Shown: positions 7,711 through 15,397, counted from the first letter of the stretch. The stretch: DNA of 16,660 nucleotides from JAGVWJ01 sp964588555 (GCA_964588555.1 CAZPPT010000017.1:1-16660), one strand, 5' to 3'. Notes: generated by a model not told the origin, from the sequence alone. A program made the numbers and translations.

Positions 7711-8742
7711 TCAGACCTTGTGAAGGACAAATTTCATAAACGCATTGATAAATGCAAACGTAATGGAAACTGAAAGCGCAGGAAGGAATAATGAGGGGAG
7801 TGAAAACATCGCAATATCAGCAAGTATAGGGCGGAACGCCGCAGGTGTAAGAAGGGCAATCCCATATTCGGAAAATACGAGGTTGAAAAGTGTGCCGAAC
7901 ACAGGTATCTGGCCAAAGAAGGGGGCAGCCGGGTTCCCAAGTACACCTAAGAAAAAATAGCCGCTCCGATAACAGATATGCGAAATCATAGTAGGGGTGC
8001 AATTATAGGCATTGTTCTGGCTAAACGGGTTAATCGACAGGCTTTCGCAATGGCCATATCCCTTGTACCCGATCCCTTCAGGATAGTTGCCATAGAGAAC
8101 CTGTTCATTGATAAGGTACGTTATTGGAAAGACCGTCTGAAATGCAATTGACGCTGCAATAAGGAAAAGGCCGGCCTCACGCGTCGGGGGAAAGAACCGA
8201 AGAAGTATCCCCGCGGGCAAAAATAAGGTGGACATTGTCGCATCAATGATGGTAAGAAAGATAAGCTGGGCGTTAAGGCTCGATACGATGAACGTAAGGC
8301 CATACGTAAGTACATTGATAATGCCAAGGTACGCGTCAAGCCCCGGAAACACCTTATATGTGACCGTAAGGACGAATTCGCCGATACGCTTGTGGATCGT
8401 GCTTAATATGGAAACGCAGGCCTGCAGGTGGTACATGTCACGCGAAGCGGATATGGCATCGGCAAATATTTTCTGGATAAATATCGTTGCGCCCTCGATC
8501 GGTGTGGCGCCGGGGTGAAGCGAGGTGAATGAACCTGCAAATATGTCTGCGGCAACAAAAAAGCCAAGCGCAAAAAAGAGGATGATAAATGAGGCAAAGA
8601 ACTCGGTAAGTTCGACATTGAACCATGCCTCAAGCTCCTGGGAGCGGAATACCTTGGCAGCAAGGTATGTAAGTATCAGTATGCCTATCATAATCATGCT
8701 GATAAGCCCGATTACATAATAGTAAACTGCACTGACTGCCAT
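7711..8742 (-). CDS. Polytopic membrane protein, paralogue 2 of the tandem family
   Basis: This 343-residue protein is the shortest of the six. The hairpin loop is RSQELEAWFNVELTE (33-47), where Asn replaces the Lys found at this place in the others. The central motif RFFPPTREAG (182-191) is nearly identical to that of paralogue 6 and is followed by a helix (192-213). The following loop has Cys232, Cys248 and Cys257, and Cys109 lies in the earlier outside loop. The C-terminus ends FMKFVLHKV and lacks the GGxxEIAGL tail seen in several paralogues. The start ATG follows the stop of the first operon gene after 2 bases, with GGTG 6 bases before the ATG as a Shine-Dalgarno candidate inside that gene's end. 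The short size and missing tail suggest a specialised subunit. Function unknown. Confidence 0.82.
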   Translation of the reverse strand: MAVSAVYYYVIGLISMIMIGILILTYLAAKVFRSQELEAWFNVELTEFFASFIILFFALGFFVAADIFAGSFTSLHPGATPIEGATIFIQKIFADAISASRDMYHLQACVSILSTIHKRIGEFVLTVTYKVFPGLDAYLGIINVLTYGLTFIVSSLNAQLIFLTIIDATMSTLFLPAGILLRFFPPTREAGLFLIAASIAFQTVFPITYLINEQVLYGNYPEGIGYKGYGHCESLSINPFSQNNAYNCTPTMISHICYRSGYFFLGVLGNPAAPFFGQIPVFGTLFNLVFSEYGIALLTPAAFRPILADIAMFSLPSLFLPALSVSITFAFINAFMKFVLHKV

Positions 8743-8744
8743 AA

Positions 8745-10370
8745 TTACACCAGTTTTGAAAGGCCTGCGATCTCTACCTCGCCGCCGATAAGTTCAGCAA
8801 TGTTACGGTACATGGTTACTGAAATGATAATTTCAACCACCGAGGTGACTATGATAAGCACTACGAACTGGGACATGTGTATCAATTCATGGATAATAAA
8901 CTTATAAAGCCCGCCGGCAACCCCGACGGGGTTAGTCCCATAAAAGATGGCATTGAAGGCATCCTCGGTAACGAACTTAAAGATGATCTCGCCGATATGG
9001 GCAACCGTGTGGATAAACTGTGCCGCGGCATTGATGCCAAGCTTAATGAGCTGAATAGGTGCGCATACGATACGTGCAAGAAATGAGTTGCACTCCGTAT
9101 TCTGCGGGTCTGCGCTTGCACGCCGGATCACATCGTTTTCAGACTCGTATTCTTCAAGAAAAGAGGTGTATGCAGAATCACGCGCCTGCTCATATTCACG
9201 TGCAATATCCCCGGGCGAGCTAACGCCTTGCTGGGTCGGAAAAGGGCTCACTGCATTCACATCCGGCGCATACGTGAAATCTGCCGGCTTATAGATGTCA
9301 AAAATAAGGTAATTTGAAAAGATAAGCGTAAGCGGGTACACAAAGTAAAGCACTACTGAAAGCGCGATGATGCTTGAACCGGTTACCCGAAACCAGGGAA
9401 ACGCCCGCACAAGAAGGCCAAACGGCAAAAGGATAGTGGTTACCGCATCGCGTGCAAATATGAGAAGAAATTCCTTTGCCCACATGGTTGCCATGAGGTA
9501 GCCGATCGTTTCGACCACCATGGTGTGCGCATCGACCAGAAGCACAAGGCCGTCAAACGGCATAAAGGAAAACGAAATGATGGTGATTGCAGGAAGCGGC
9601 GAAAAAAGAGGAAACGAGACGGTTGACAAAAAGCCGATAAGGACCTCAAAAAGGTACAGCTGCGTATACGCGGTCCTTAGCTTAACAAAAAAAATGTTAA
9701 GTGCACCCTGGGCAAGGTCAATATGCGAGGTCACATATCCGAACTGAGGTGGTGCGCTTGGGAGGGAAGGCACTGAGCTTGTAATAATTGCAATACTAAG
9801 GTCGTTAAACAGCTGTTGTGTCATCGCCCAGCCGATAAGGATAAGTACGCTCATCACGAGCGCCCCTAGTTCCTCCTTTGCAGCAGCCTGAAGGGGCGGG
9901 TGCTGAAGTAGTACTCCGGGCAGGTAAAAAAGCATGACCCATGCAACACCAAAGAAAAGCGCAACAAGCATAAGCTGCGCAAGCTTTATATGGTAGCCAA
10001 GGCCAAATGTCGTATTGATCGCAGCCTCTGCAATCGAAGGAAGGAGAAGGTATACAACGCTTATGATAATAAGTGCGACAATGATATTATTTACAAGAAG
10101 CACCGCACGCGCGCGAAGCTCGACCCCGCCGACCTGACCGACAACGTACGCAAGCGCGGCAATAATTGCCATAATCATGATCGAAACCCCAAGGAAGCTC
10201 CGAAACTGCAGGGTCTTGATGCATAGGTCCTGGGCGATTGTAATATGTGTTGCGGTAGGGGTCCCATATGCATTTGAAAGGCACGGATTTACGGCAGATT
10301 GGGAAAACGAAAGGGACGCAAGGAAAAAGATAACAAATATGCTAACAAGGAGCTTGATTCCCATAAACAT
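8745..10370 (-). CDS. Polytopic membrane protein with signal peptide and duplicated hairpin, paralogue 1
   Basis: First gene of the operon and largest of the six (541 residues from the first ATG, 539 from the ATG at 10362-10364). A signal peptide (about 1-24) is followed by a short outside segment with Cys30 and Cys50. Two membrane hairpins come next. The first (59-110) has loop GGVELRARAV and matches the family weakly; the second (130-185) has loop QHPPLQAAAKEEL (156-168) and aligns without gaps to the other paralogues. The central motif RAFPWFRVTG (322-331) precedes a helix (332-356). A long polar loop (357-500) contains Cys427 and Cys436, and a last helix leads to the tail GGEVEIAGLSKLV. 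The TATA box at 10386-10394 places the transcript start at or near these ATGs, so the mRNA is probably leaderless. The small signal peptide plus hairpin at the N-terminus recalls VirB2-type pilins in layout only; the function is unknown. Confidence 0.82.
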   Translation of the reverse strand: MFMGIKLLVSIFVIFFLASLSFSQSAVNPCLSNAYGTPTATHITIAQDLCIKTLQFRSFLGVSIMIMAIIAALAYVVGQVGGVELRARAVLLVNNIIVALIIISVVYLLLPSIAEAAINTTFGLGYHIKLAQLMLVALFFGVAWVMLFYLPGVLLQHPPLQAAAKEELGALVMSVLILIGWAMTQQLFNDLSIAIITSSVPSLPSAPPQFGYVTSHIDLAQGALNIFFVKLRTAYTQLYLFEVLIGFLSTVSFPLFSPLPAITIISFSFMPFDGLVLLVDAHTMVVETIGYLMATMWAKEFLLIFARDAVTTILLPFGLLVRAFPWFRVTGSSIIALSVVLYFVYPLTLIFSNYLIFDIYKPADFTYAPDVNAVSPFPTQQGVSSPGDIAREYEQARDSAYTSFLEEYESENDVIRRASADPQNTECNSFLARIVCAPIQLIKLGINAAAQFIHTVAHIGEIIFKFVTEDAFNAIFYGTNPVGVAGGLYKFIIHELIHMSQFVVLIIVTSVVEIIISVTMYRNIAELIGGEVEIAGLSKLV

Positions 10371-10385
10371 ATTGAGTTGGTTACA

Positions 10386-10394
10386 TTTTTATAT
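10386..10394 (-). promoter_or_regulatory. TATA box for the six-paralogue operon
   Basis: On the minus strand the box reads ATATAAAAA. Its centre is 20 bases before the ATG at 10370 and 26 before the in-frame ATG at 10364. Archaeal transcription usually starts about 25 bases after the box centre, so the transcript is probably leaderless, and the ATG at 10362-10364 may be the start used. Confidence 0.55.
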
Positions 10395-10416
10395 GTGCGT
10401 CTCAGCGGCTTTTTAG

Positions 10417-10432
10417 TGCTAAGGTTTTAGCA
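10417..10432. promoter_or_regulatory. 16-bp palindrome between divergent promoters (possible operator)
   Basis: TGCTAA (10417-10422) and TTAGCA (10427-10432) are exact inverted repeats around GGTT. The element lies 22 bases upstream of the operon TATA box and 31 bases upstream of the leuS TATA box, a place where a dimeric regulator could act on either promoter. A six-base arm can arise by chance, so the assignment is weak. Confidence 0.25.
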
Positions 10433-10463
10433 GCATCATCCCGGTTTTCCGCAAAACAAAGTA

Positions 10464-10471
10464 ATTTAAAA
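10464..10471 (+). promoter_or_regulatory. TATA box for leuS
   Basis: ATTTAAAA, preceded by an A-rich stretch that could serve as a BRE, is centred about 25 bases before the leuS ATG at 10493. No Shine-Dalgarno sequence precedes that ATG. A leaderless transcript is the simplest reading. Confidence 0.55.
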
Positions 10472-10492
10472 CAATGGAACAAAAGAACATGT

Positions 10493-13225
10493 ATGGATTT
10501 TAACACCATCGAGGCCAGATGGCGTGCTGCGTGGGAAACGCAAGGCGTATTCGTCCAGGAACCGTCAAACAAAAAGAAAAAATATATTACTGCTGCATTT
10601 CCCTACCCGAATTCCCCCCAGCACATAGGCCATGGAAGGACGTATACGACTGCAGATGTATATGCACGATTTCTTCGGCTCAATGGGTTTAATGTCCTGT
10701 TCCCCATGGCATTCCATGTCACCGGCACGCCGATTATCGCAATGGCGCGCCGAATTGCGGAAAAAGATGAAGAAGTGCTCTTTGTTTTTGAAACTATTTA
10801 CGGAATCTCGCGCGATAAGGCTGCAAAACTCACAAGACCTGAAGACCTCGTGATGCATTTTTCAAGGGAGATCGAAGAGGGGATGCATGAGATGGGGTAC
10901 AGTATCGATTGGAGGCGGAAATTTTACAGTTTTGACGCCAAATTCAACAGATTCATCCAATGGCAGTTCCGCAAGCTCAAGGAATATGGGTATCTTGTAC
11001 AGGGCGAATACCCGATTGCATGGTGCCCAAAAGACAACCAGGCAGTTGGGGGGCACGACACAAAGGGGGATGTTGACCCGGAGCTTAAGGAGTTTACTGC
11101 GGTAAAATTCGCATTTGAAGACGGGTTTATCCTTACTGCAACGCTTCGCCCAGAAACCATTTATGGAGTTACGAACATCTGGGTAAACCCGGAAATAATG
11201 CATGTAAGGGCAAAAAGCAAGAAAACCAAGGAGACGTATTACATTTCAAAAAAGGCATATGAGAAAATGAACATGCAGGGTTTTGAGCTTGAGGTCCTGG
11301 AAGAATTCAAGGGTGAAAAAATAATTAATAAAAAAGTAAAAAACCCTGTTACGGATGAGGAAGTTCCGATTTATCCCGGCGCCTATGTAAAAGAAGATGC
11401 GGGAACGGGAATTGTCATGAGCGTGCCGTCACACGCACCGTATGACCATATTGCGCTCATTGATATGGGAATCAAACTCCGGTATGAAAAGATCATACAA
11501 GTTGAAGGACATGAATTTATGGCGCTAGAGCTCATTGATGAGCGCAAGATAAAAAACCAGCATGACGAACGCCTTGAGGACATCGTAAAGGAAGTATATA
11601 AAAAGGAAATCCTGACGGGCATAATGCTCATCGGGCCCTACAAGGGCGAGCGGGTTTCCCTAGCGATAGAAAAAACAAAGAACGACATGCTTTCAAAGGA
11701 ACAGGCAGTTGTGTTTTGGGAGATAAGCAACAAGCCGGTATATTGCAGGTGCGGCATACACGTTACGGTAAATATTATCAAAAACCAGTGGTTCATTGAT
11801 TATGGAAACGAAACGTGGAAGGAAAAGGCACGCGCATGCCTTAAGGGCATGACGATTGTGCCTGAAAAAACCCGTCACGAATATGGGTATGCGATCGAGT
11901 GGTTTAAGCAAAAGCCATGCACGCGAAACCGCGGCCTTGGGACCCGATTCCCATTTGATGAAAAACTGGTCATTGAAGCACTTTCCGACAGTACCATATA
12001 TATGGCGTTCTATACGTTTGCGCATCTCCTTGGGGACATTGATGAGAAAGAAATGGGCGATGAATTTTTTGATTACGTGCTTCACGGAAAAGGCACGGGA
12101 AAGCCCGCGTGGAAAAAACTTCGTGAAAGCTTCCTTTACTGGTATCCGTGCGACTCGCGGCACAGCGGCGCTGATCTAGTTAGAAACCACCTTCCATTCT
12201 ATATATTCAACCATGTTGCACTCTTTCCAGAGGGGCACTGGCCAAAACAGATTGCAACAAACGGTTTTGTTCTCATGGACGGAAAGAAGATGAGTAAAAG
12301 CATGGGCAACATCCTGCCGCTCAGAAAGGCAATACGGGAATATGGGGCGGACGTAATCCGGTTTTCAATTGTAAGCGGGGCTGAGATAACGCAGGACACG
12401 GACTTCAACAAGAGCGTCGCCGAGGGGACAAAAAGCAGGCTTGAATTTATCATGGGGCTTGTTGAACGGGCAAGGGATGAGAAAAAAGGTAAAGATGATG
12501 CGCTCATTGAAAAGTGGCTTGCCTCGCGCCTCAATAAAAAAATAAAGCTCGCACGCACGCATTACGAAAACTTCTCTATTCGCGAACTTTCGCTTGAACT
12601 ATTTTATGATGTGGTAAACGACCTCCAGTGGTACCTTAAACGGACGGCAAGCCCGCAGCTGCGCGAGTTCCTAAAAACGTGGAGCATCGTCATTTCACCA
12701 GTCATGCCCCACATAGCTGAAGAAATTTGGCATATGCTTGGCGGAAAGGAATTGGTGGTCCAAAAAGATTTTCCAGAATCGGACGAGAAAAAAATTAATG
12801 AAGACGTCGAACATGGCGAGGAACTTATAAAAGAAACGCGCGCAGATATTGAGAATGTTATCAAGCTCACAGGTAAAAAACCGGCACGCATCTTTATTTA
12901 TACTGCAAGCGACTGGAAGCATGCGCTTTACAAAATTGTCGGAAATGAAAAGGCAATGGACAAGATAATGAAGGTGGCTTCAGCTGATCCGGTACTTAAG
13001 CAAAAAATGAACGACGTACAGCGCGTTACAAGGCAGCTTGTAAAAAATGCATATGCGCTTCCCAAAACGCTTGGCGCCTCTGAAGAAGAGGAAGCACTTT
13101 CTGAAGCATGTGAATTTTTCAAGAATGAGTTTTCCTGTGAAATACTTGTCAAGCAAGACAGCGAAGGCACGCATGAAAAGGCAAAGAATGCGATTCCCGG
13201 GAAGCCTGCGATTGTGCTTGAGTAA
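10493..13225 (+). CDS. leuS: Leucyl-tRNA synthetase, archaeal/eukaryotic type
   Basis: Charges tRNA-Leu with leucine in the cytoplasm (class I synthetase). The 910-residue product has the HIGH motif (HIGH, 44-47, within PYPNSPQHIGHG) and the KMSKS loop (599-603, within MDGKKMSKSMGN). Between them the CP1 editing domain shows the Thr-rich segment LRPETIYG (218-225) and VPSHAPYDHIA with the conserved Asp at 318, so hydrolytic proofreading of mischarged tRNA is expected. Other family blocks are YPCDSRHSGADL and NHVALFPEGHWP just before KMSKS. The C-terminus ends in AIPGKPAIVLE, typical of archaeal enzymes and absent from bacterial ones. The length is slightly below the roughly 940-970 usual in archaea. 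It has its own promoter, reads away from the membrane-protein operon, and is followed after 58 bases by the thiol oxidoreductase gene. Confidence 0.97.
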   Translation: MDFNTIEARWRAAWETQGVFVQEPSNKKKKYITAAFPYPNSPQHIGHGRTYTTADVYARFLRLNGFNVLFPMAFHVTGTPIIAMARRIAEKDEEVLFVFETIYGISRDKAAKLTRPEDLVMHFSREIEEGMHEMGYSIDWRRKFYSFDAKFNRFIQWQFRKLKEYGYLVQGEYPIAWCPKDNQAVGGHDTKGDVDPELKEFTAVKFAFEDGFILTATLRPETIYGVTNIWVNPEIMHVRAKSKKTKETYYISKKAYEKMNMQGFELEVLEEFKGEKIINKKVKNPVTDEEVPIYPGAYVKEDAGTGIVMSVPSHAPYDHIALIDMGIKLRYEKIIQVEGHEFMALELIDERKIKNQHDERLEDIVKEVYKKEILTGIMLIGPYKGERVSLAIEKTKNDMLSKEQAVVFWEISNKPVYCRCGIHVTVNIIKNQWFIDYGNETWKEKARACLKGMTIVPEKTRHEYGYAIEWFKQKPCTRNRGLGTRFPFDEKLVIEALSDSTIYMAFYTFAHLLGDIDEKEMGDEFFDYVLHGKGTGKPAWKKLRESFLYWYPCDSRHSGADLVRNHLPFYIFNHVALFPEGHWPKQIATNGFVLMDGKKMSKSMGNILPLRKAIREYGADVIRFSIVSGAEITQDTDFNKSVAEGTKSRLEFIMGLVERARDEKKGKDDALIEKWLASRLNKKIKLARTHYENFSIRELSLELFYDVVNDLQWYLKRTASPQLREFLKTWSIVISPVMPHIAEEIWHMLGGKELVVQKDFPESDEKKINEDVEHGEELIKETRADIENVIKLTGKKPARIFIYTASDWKHALYKIVGNEKAMDKIMKVASADPVLKQKMNDVQRVTRQLVKNAYALPKTLGASEEEEALSEACEFFKNEFSCEILVKQDSEGTHEKAKNAIPGKPAIVLE

Positions 13226-13244
13226 TTTGTGAAATAAAAATCAC

Positions 13245-13253
13245 TTATTTAAA
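13245..13253 (+). promoter_or_regulatory. TATA box for the DsbA-like/sufS pair
   Basis: TTATTTAAA is centred 35 bases before the ATG at 13284. This predicts a transcript start near 13275 and a leader of only about ten bases. It lies in the 58-base gap after leuS, so readthrough from leuS is also possible. Confidence 0.45.
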
Positions 13254-13283
13254 CTGATTGTCCCATTACTAGTATGTGATAGG

Positions 13284-14189
13284 ATGGTCCTCTGTATAAT
13301 TGCATTTTTTGTCTTTGCAGTCATGTCGATATTTTCGGCAAGATACCGCCCGCTTGCAAAGGAGGCGTTCCGCTGCGTACTCCGTACTGTTATGCTAAAG
13401 CCGTGCGATACGGGGCTTGATGAGAAGATAAAGGTGGAGCTCGTAAGCAGCGTCCTGAAATATTCCCCAACCGGTGCCCGTACCTTAAACAAACATTTCT
13501 CAGCATTCTCATGGATATTCGTTATTCTTACTATTGCAAGCTTTGGATATATGATATACGGTGCATATAATTTCTATTATTATGGCAACTGTGACGGCCC
13601 GGAAAGCACCGGCGCGTGCATCCTTAATGACATTACGGGGGATTACGGGAGGTTCAGCGAACCAAAGGACCTTATCGCGCCGACAAACCTAAGCGGCATT
13701 GAGTTTGGTAACCCAAACGGCACAGTAACCATTGTTGAATTTGGCTGTTTTACCTGCCCCTATACGAAAAAGGCGGAAAGTATAGTCGAAACGCTCCTTG
13801 AAAATCCGAATGTACGGTATATCTTCAAGCCGTTCCCCCTTCCAAACCACCAATACAGCAAGGAAACCGCAAAGGCAGTCTTATGTGCAACCGAACAGGG
13901 CAAACACTGGGAGTTTAGAGAAGCGGTATTTGAGCAACAGGAGGCATGCGTAAGCGACGGAAGGGTTGCGCTTGATAAGATTGCCACGCGGGCAAGCCTT
14001 GACAAAACCGCGTTTGACGCATGCATGAACTCTACCCAGGTAGATGAAGAACTTGAAGCATATATCAAGCACGGTAAGGACGCGCATATCTACGCAACGC
14101 CGACGTTCTTCATTAATGGCAGGCCGATTATCGGGCCGCGCCCGATTGGCGAGTTCGAGCAAATAATCCGGGAGGAAGAAAATGCATAA
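13284..14189 (+). CDS. Membrane-anchored DsbA-like thiol:disulfide oxidoreductase
   Basis: This 301-residue protein has two hydrophobic helices (about 2-17 and 72-97) flanking a small basic domain (18-71; Cys31, Cys41). A C-terminal thioredoxin-fold domain of the DsbA/thioredoxin_4 type follows. The active site is C155-F-T-C158 in FGCFTCPYTKKAE, and the cis-proline loop is ATPTFFING with Pro273. With positive-inside topology the 18-71 domain is cytoplasmic and the thioredoxin domain is outside, where it would form or isomerise disulfides in secreted proteins. Candidate substrates in this window are the cysteine-rich protein and the Cys-containing loops of the membrane paralogues (inference). 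Its last 8 bases overlap the next gene, indicating translational coupling. The N-terminal two-helix domain is not one I can name; oxidase or reductase polarity cannot be decided from CFTC alone. Confidence 0.88.
   Translation: MVLCIIAFFVFAVMSIFSARYRPLAKEAFRCVLRTVMLKPCDTGLDEKIKVELVSSVLKYSPTGARTLNKHFSAFSWIFVILTIASFGYMIYGAYNFYYYGNCDGPESTGACILNDITGDYGRFSEPKDLIAPTNLSGIEFGNPNGTVTIVEFGCFTCPYTKKAESIVETLLENPNVRYIFKPFPLPNHQYSKETAKAVLCATEQGKHWEFREAVFEQQEACVSDGRVALDKIATRASLDKTAFDACMNSTQVDEELEAYIKHGKDAHIYATPTFFINGRPIIGPRPIGEFEQIIREEENA
14171..14175 (+). promoter_or_regulatory. Ribosome binding site (GGAGG) for sufS
   Basis: A full GGAGG lies 6 bases before the ATG at 14182, inside the last codons of the DsbA-like gene. 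It decides the start that overlaps the upstream stop and shows that strong Shine-Dalgarno initiation is used for internal operon genes here. Confidence 0.7.
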
Positions 14190-15369
14190 TGTCCGTGCGG
14201 ATTTCCCCCTTCTTGCAAAGCACCCTTCGCTTGTTTATTTTGACAGCGCATGCACTGCGCTTAAGCCAAGGGAGGTTATTGACGCGGAAACGGCATATTA
14301 TAGTGAACTTGGTGCATGTAGTGGGAGAAGCGCCCACGGCCTTGCCCGGAAAACAAACGAGCTTATTGATACTGCGCGCGCAACAGTTGCGCAATTTGTC
14401 GGTGCAAGGCCTGAAGAGTTAATCTGGACGCGCAATGCAACCGAAGCGCTTAACCTTGTTGCACATACGCTTCCCAAGGGAGGCAAAGTCGTTACGACAA
14501 ATATGGAGCACCACTCGGCACTCCTTCCGTTCATGCGTTTACGCGACCGTGGCGAAATAGAATTGAACGTAATTCGCGCGGATGGAAATGGCGAAATCAT
14601 ATTTGAAGCGTGGGAACGGGCAATCGATAAAAAAACGGCGCTCGTTGTAACAAATAACGGGACAAACACGACTGGTGCTCGTCAAGACGTAAAAAAAATT
14701 GCAAAACTTGCACACGATCACGGTGCGCAGATCTGCATTGACGGCGCACAGGGAGTGCCGCACCATGCGATTGATTTTAAGAAAGCGGACATTGACTTTC
14801 TGTGCTTTTCAGGGCACAAGATGCTTGGGCCTACGGGAATCGGCGCACTCGTTGCAAAAAAGGAGCATCTTGACAAAAGGGAGCAGTTTCTGGTTGGCGG
14901 CGGCACGGTGCATACGGTCACGCTTGAAAAGTTTACGATACTTAATGACAACTCAAAATTTGAGGCAGGCATACAGAATTATGCCGGGATTGCGGGATTT
15001 AAGGCAGCGTGCGAATACCTAAAAAGGTTAGGGATGGAAAATGTTGGGAAACAGGAGACACTTTTGGCTGAAGCGCTTCTTAATGAATTGCAAAACGCAC
15101 ATGCGATCACCTATGGAAGTACCGGTACCAAAAACAAAAGCGCGTTATTTTCATTTACTTTAAAAAATGCAAAGCCGCATGAGATTGCACTACATCTTGA
15201 CAAGGACAATATTGCCGTTCGGAGCGGCTATTTTTGTGCGCAGCCGGCAATGGAAGCGCTTGGTGCAAAAGACGGCGCAGTGCGTGCAAGCCTTTACATC
15301 TATAATACGCTTGATGAGGTAAGGCAGTTTGGTGAGGCGTTACAGAAAATAGCGATGCTGTATGGATGA
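14182..15369 (+). CDS. sufS: Cysteine desulfurase, SufS/group II type
   Basis: A PLP enzyme that removes sulfur from cysteine as a persulfide for Fe-S cluster assembly and other thio-cofactors. At 395 residues it has the usual length. Visible marks are the N-terminal YFDSACTALKP block, ATEALNLVAH, the cofactor-stacking His pair in MEHHSALLP (110-111), IDGAQGVPHHAIDF, and the PLP-binding Lys213 in FSGHKMLGPTGIG. The catalytic Cys352 lies in RSGYFCAQPAM; the short loop around it is characteristic of SufS rather than IscS. It overlaps the DsbA-like gene by 8 bases. No SufB/C/D, scaffold or SufE/SufU partner is in the window. The pairing with a thiol oxidoreductase may be a sulfur or redox link, or only operon packing. 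Assignment is secure; the choice between SufS and the closely related CsdA is not. Confidence 0.93.
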   Translation: MHNVRADFPLLAKHPSLVYFDSACTALKPREVIDAETAYYSELGACSGRSAHGLARKTNELIDTARATVAQFVGARPEELIWTRNATEALNLVAHTLPKGGKVVTTNMEHHSALLPFMRLRDRGEIELNVIRADGNGEIIFEAWERAIDKKTALVVTNNGTNTTGARQDVKKIAKLAHDHGAQICIDGAQGVPHHAIDFKKADIDFLCFSGHKMLGPTGIGALVAKKEHLDKREQFLVGGGTVHTVTLEKFTILNDNSKFEAGIQNYAGIAGFKAACEYLKRLGMENVGKQETLLAEALLNELQNAHAITYGSTGTKNKSALFSFTLKNAKPHEIALHLDKDNIAVRSGYFCAQPAMEALGAKDGAVRASLYIYNTLDEVRQFGEALQKIAMLYG

Positions 15370-15397
15370 AAATCCACAAATAATTATTAAAGATAAC

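Noticed and set aside
7707..7730. TTG start eight codons upstream for paralogue 3
   Set aside because: It overlaps the previous gene's end and the ATG at 7704-7706 lies directly after that stop with TGAT at the expected spacing.
2743..10370. Six membrane proteins as respiratory (NADH dehydrogenase/Mrp-like) antiporter subunits
   Set aside because: A run of large membrane proteins suggests this, but none shows the conserved charged residues within helices or the helix count of NuoL/M/N or Mrp subunits, and they share motifs with each other that those subunits do not have.
11693..12163. Long antisense frame inside leuS, and similar antisense frames elsewhere
   Set aside because: They mirror strongly coding sense genes, lack promoters or start signals and carry no recognisable motifs.
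13232..13250. AAATAA/TTATTT inverted repeat after leuS as a terminator
   Set aside because: Six A/T pairs form a very weak stem and half of it coincides with the probable TATA box of the next gene.
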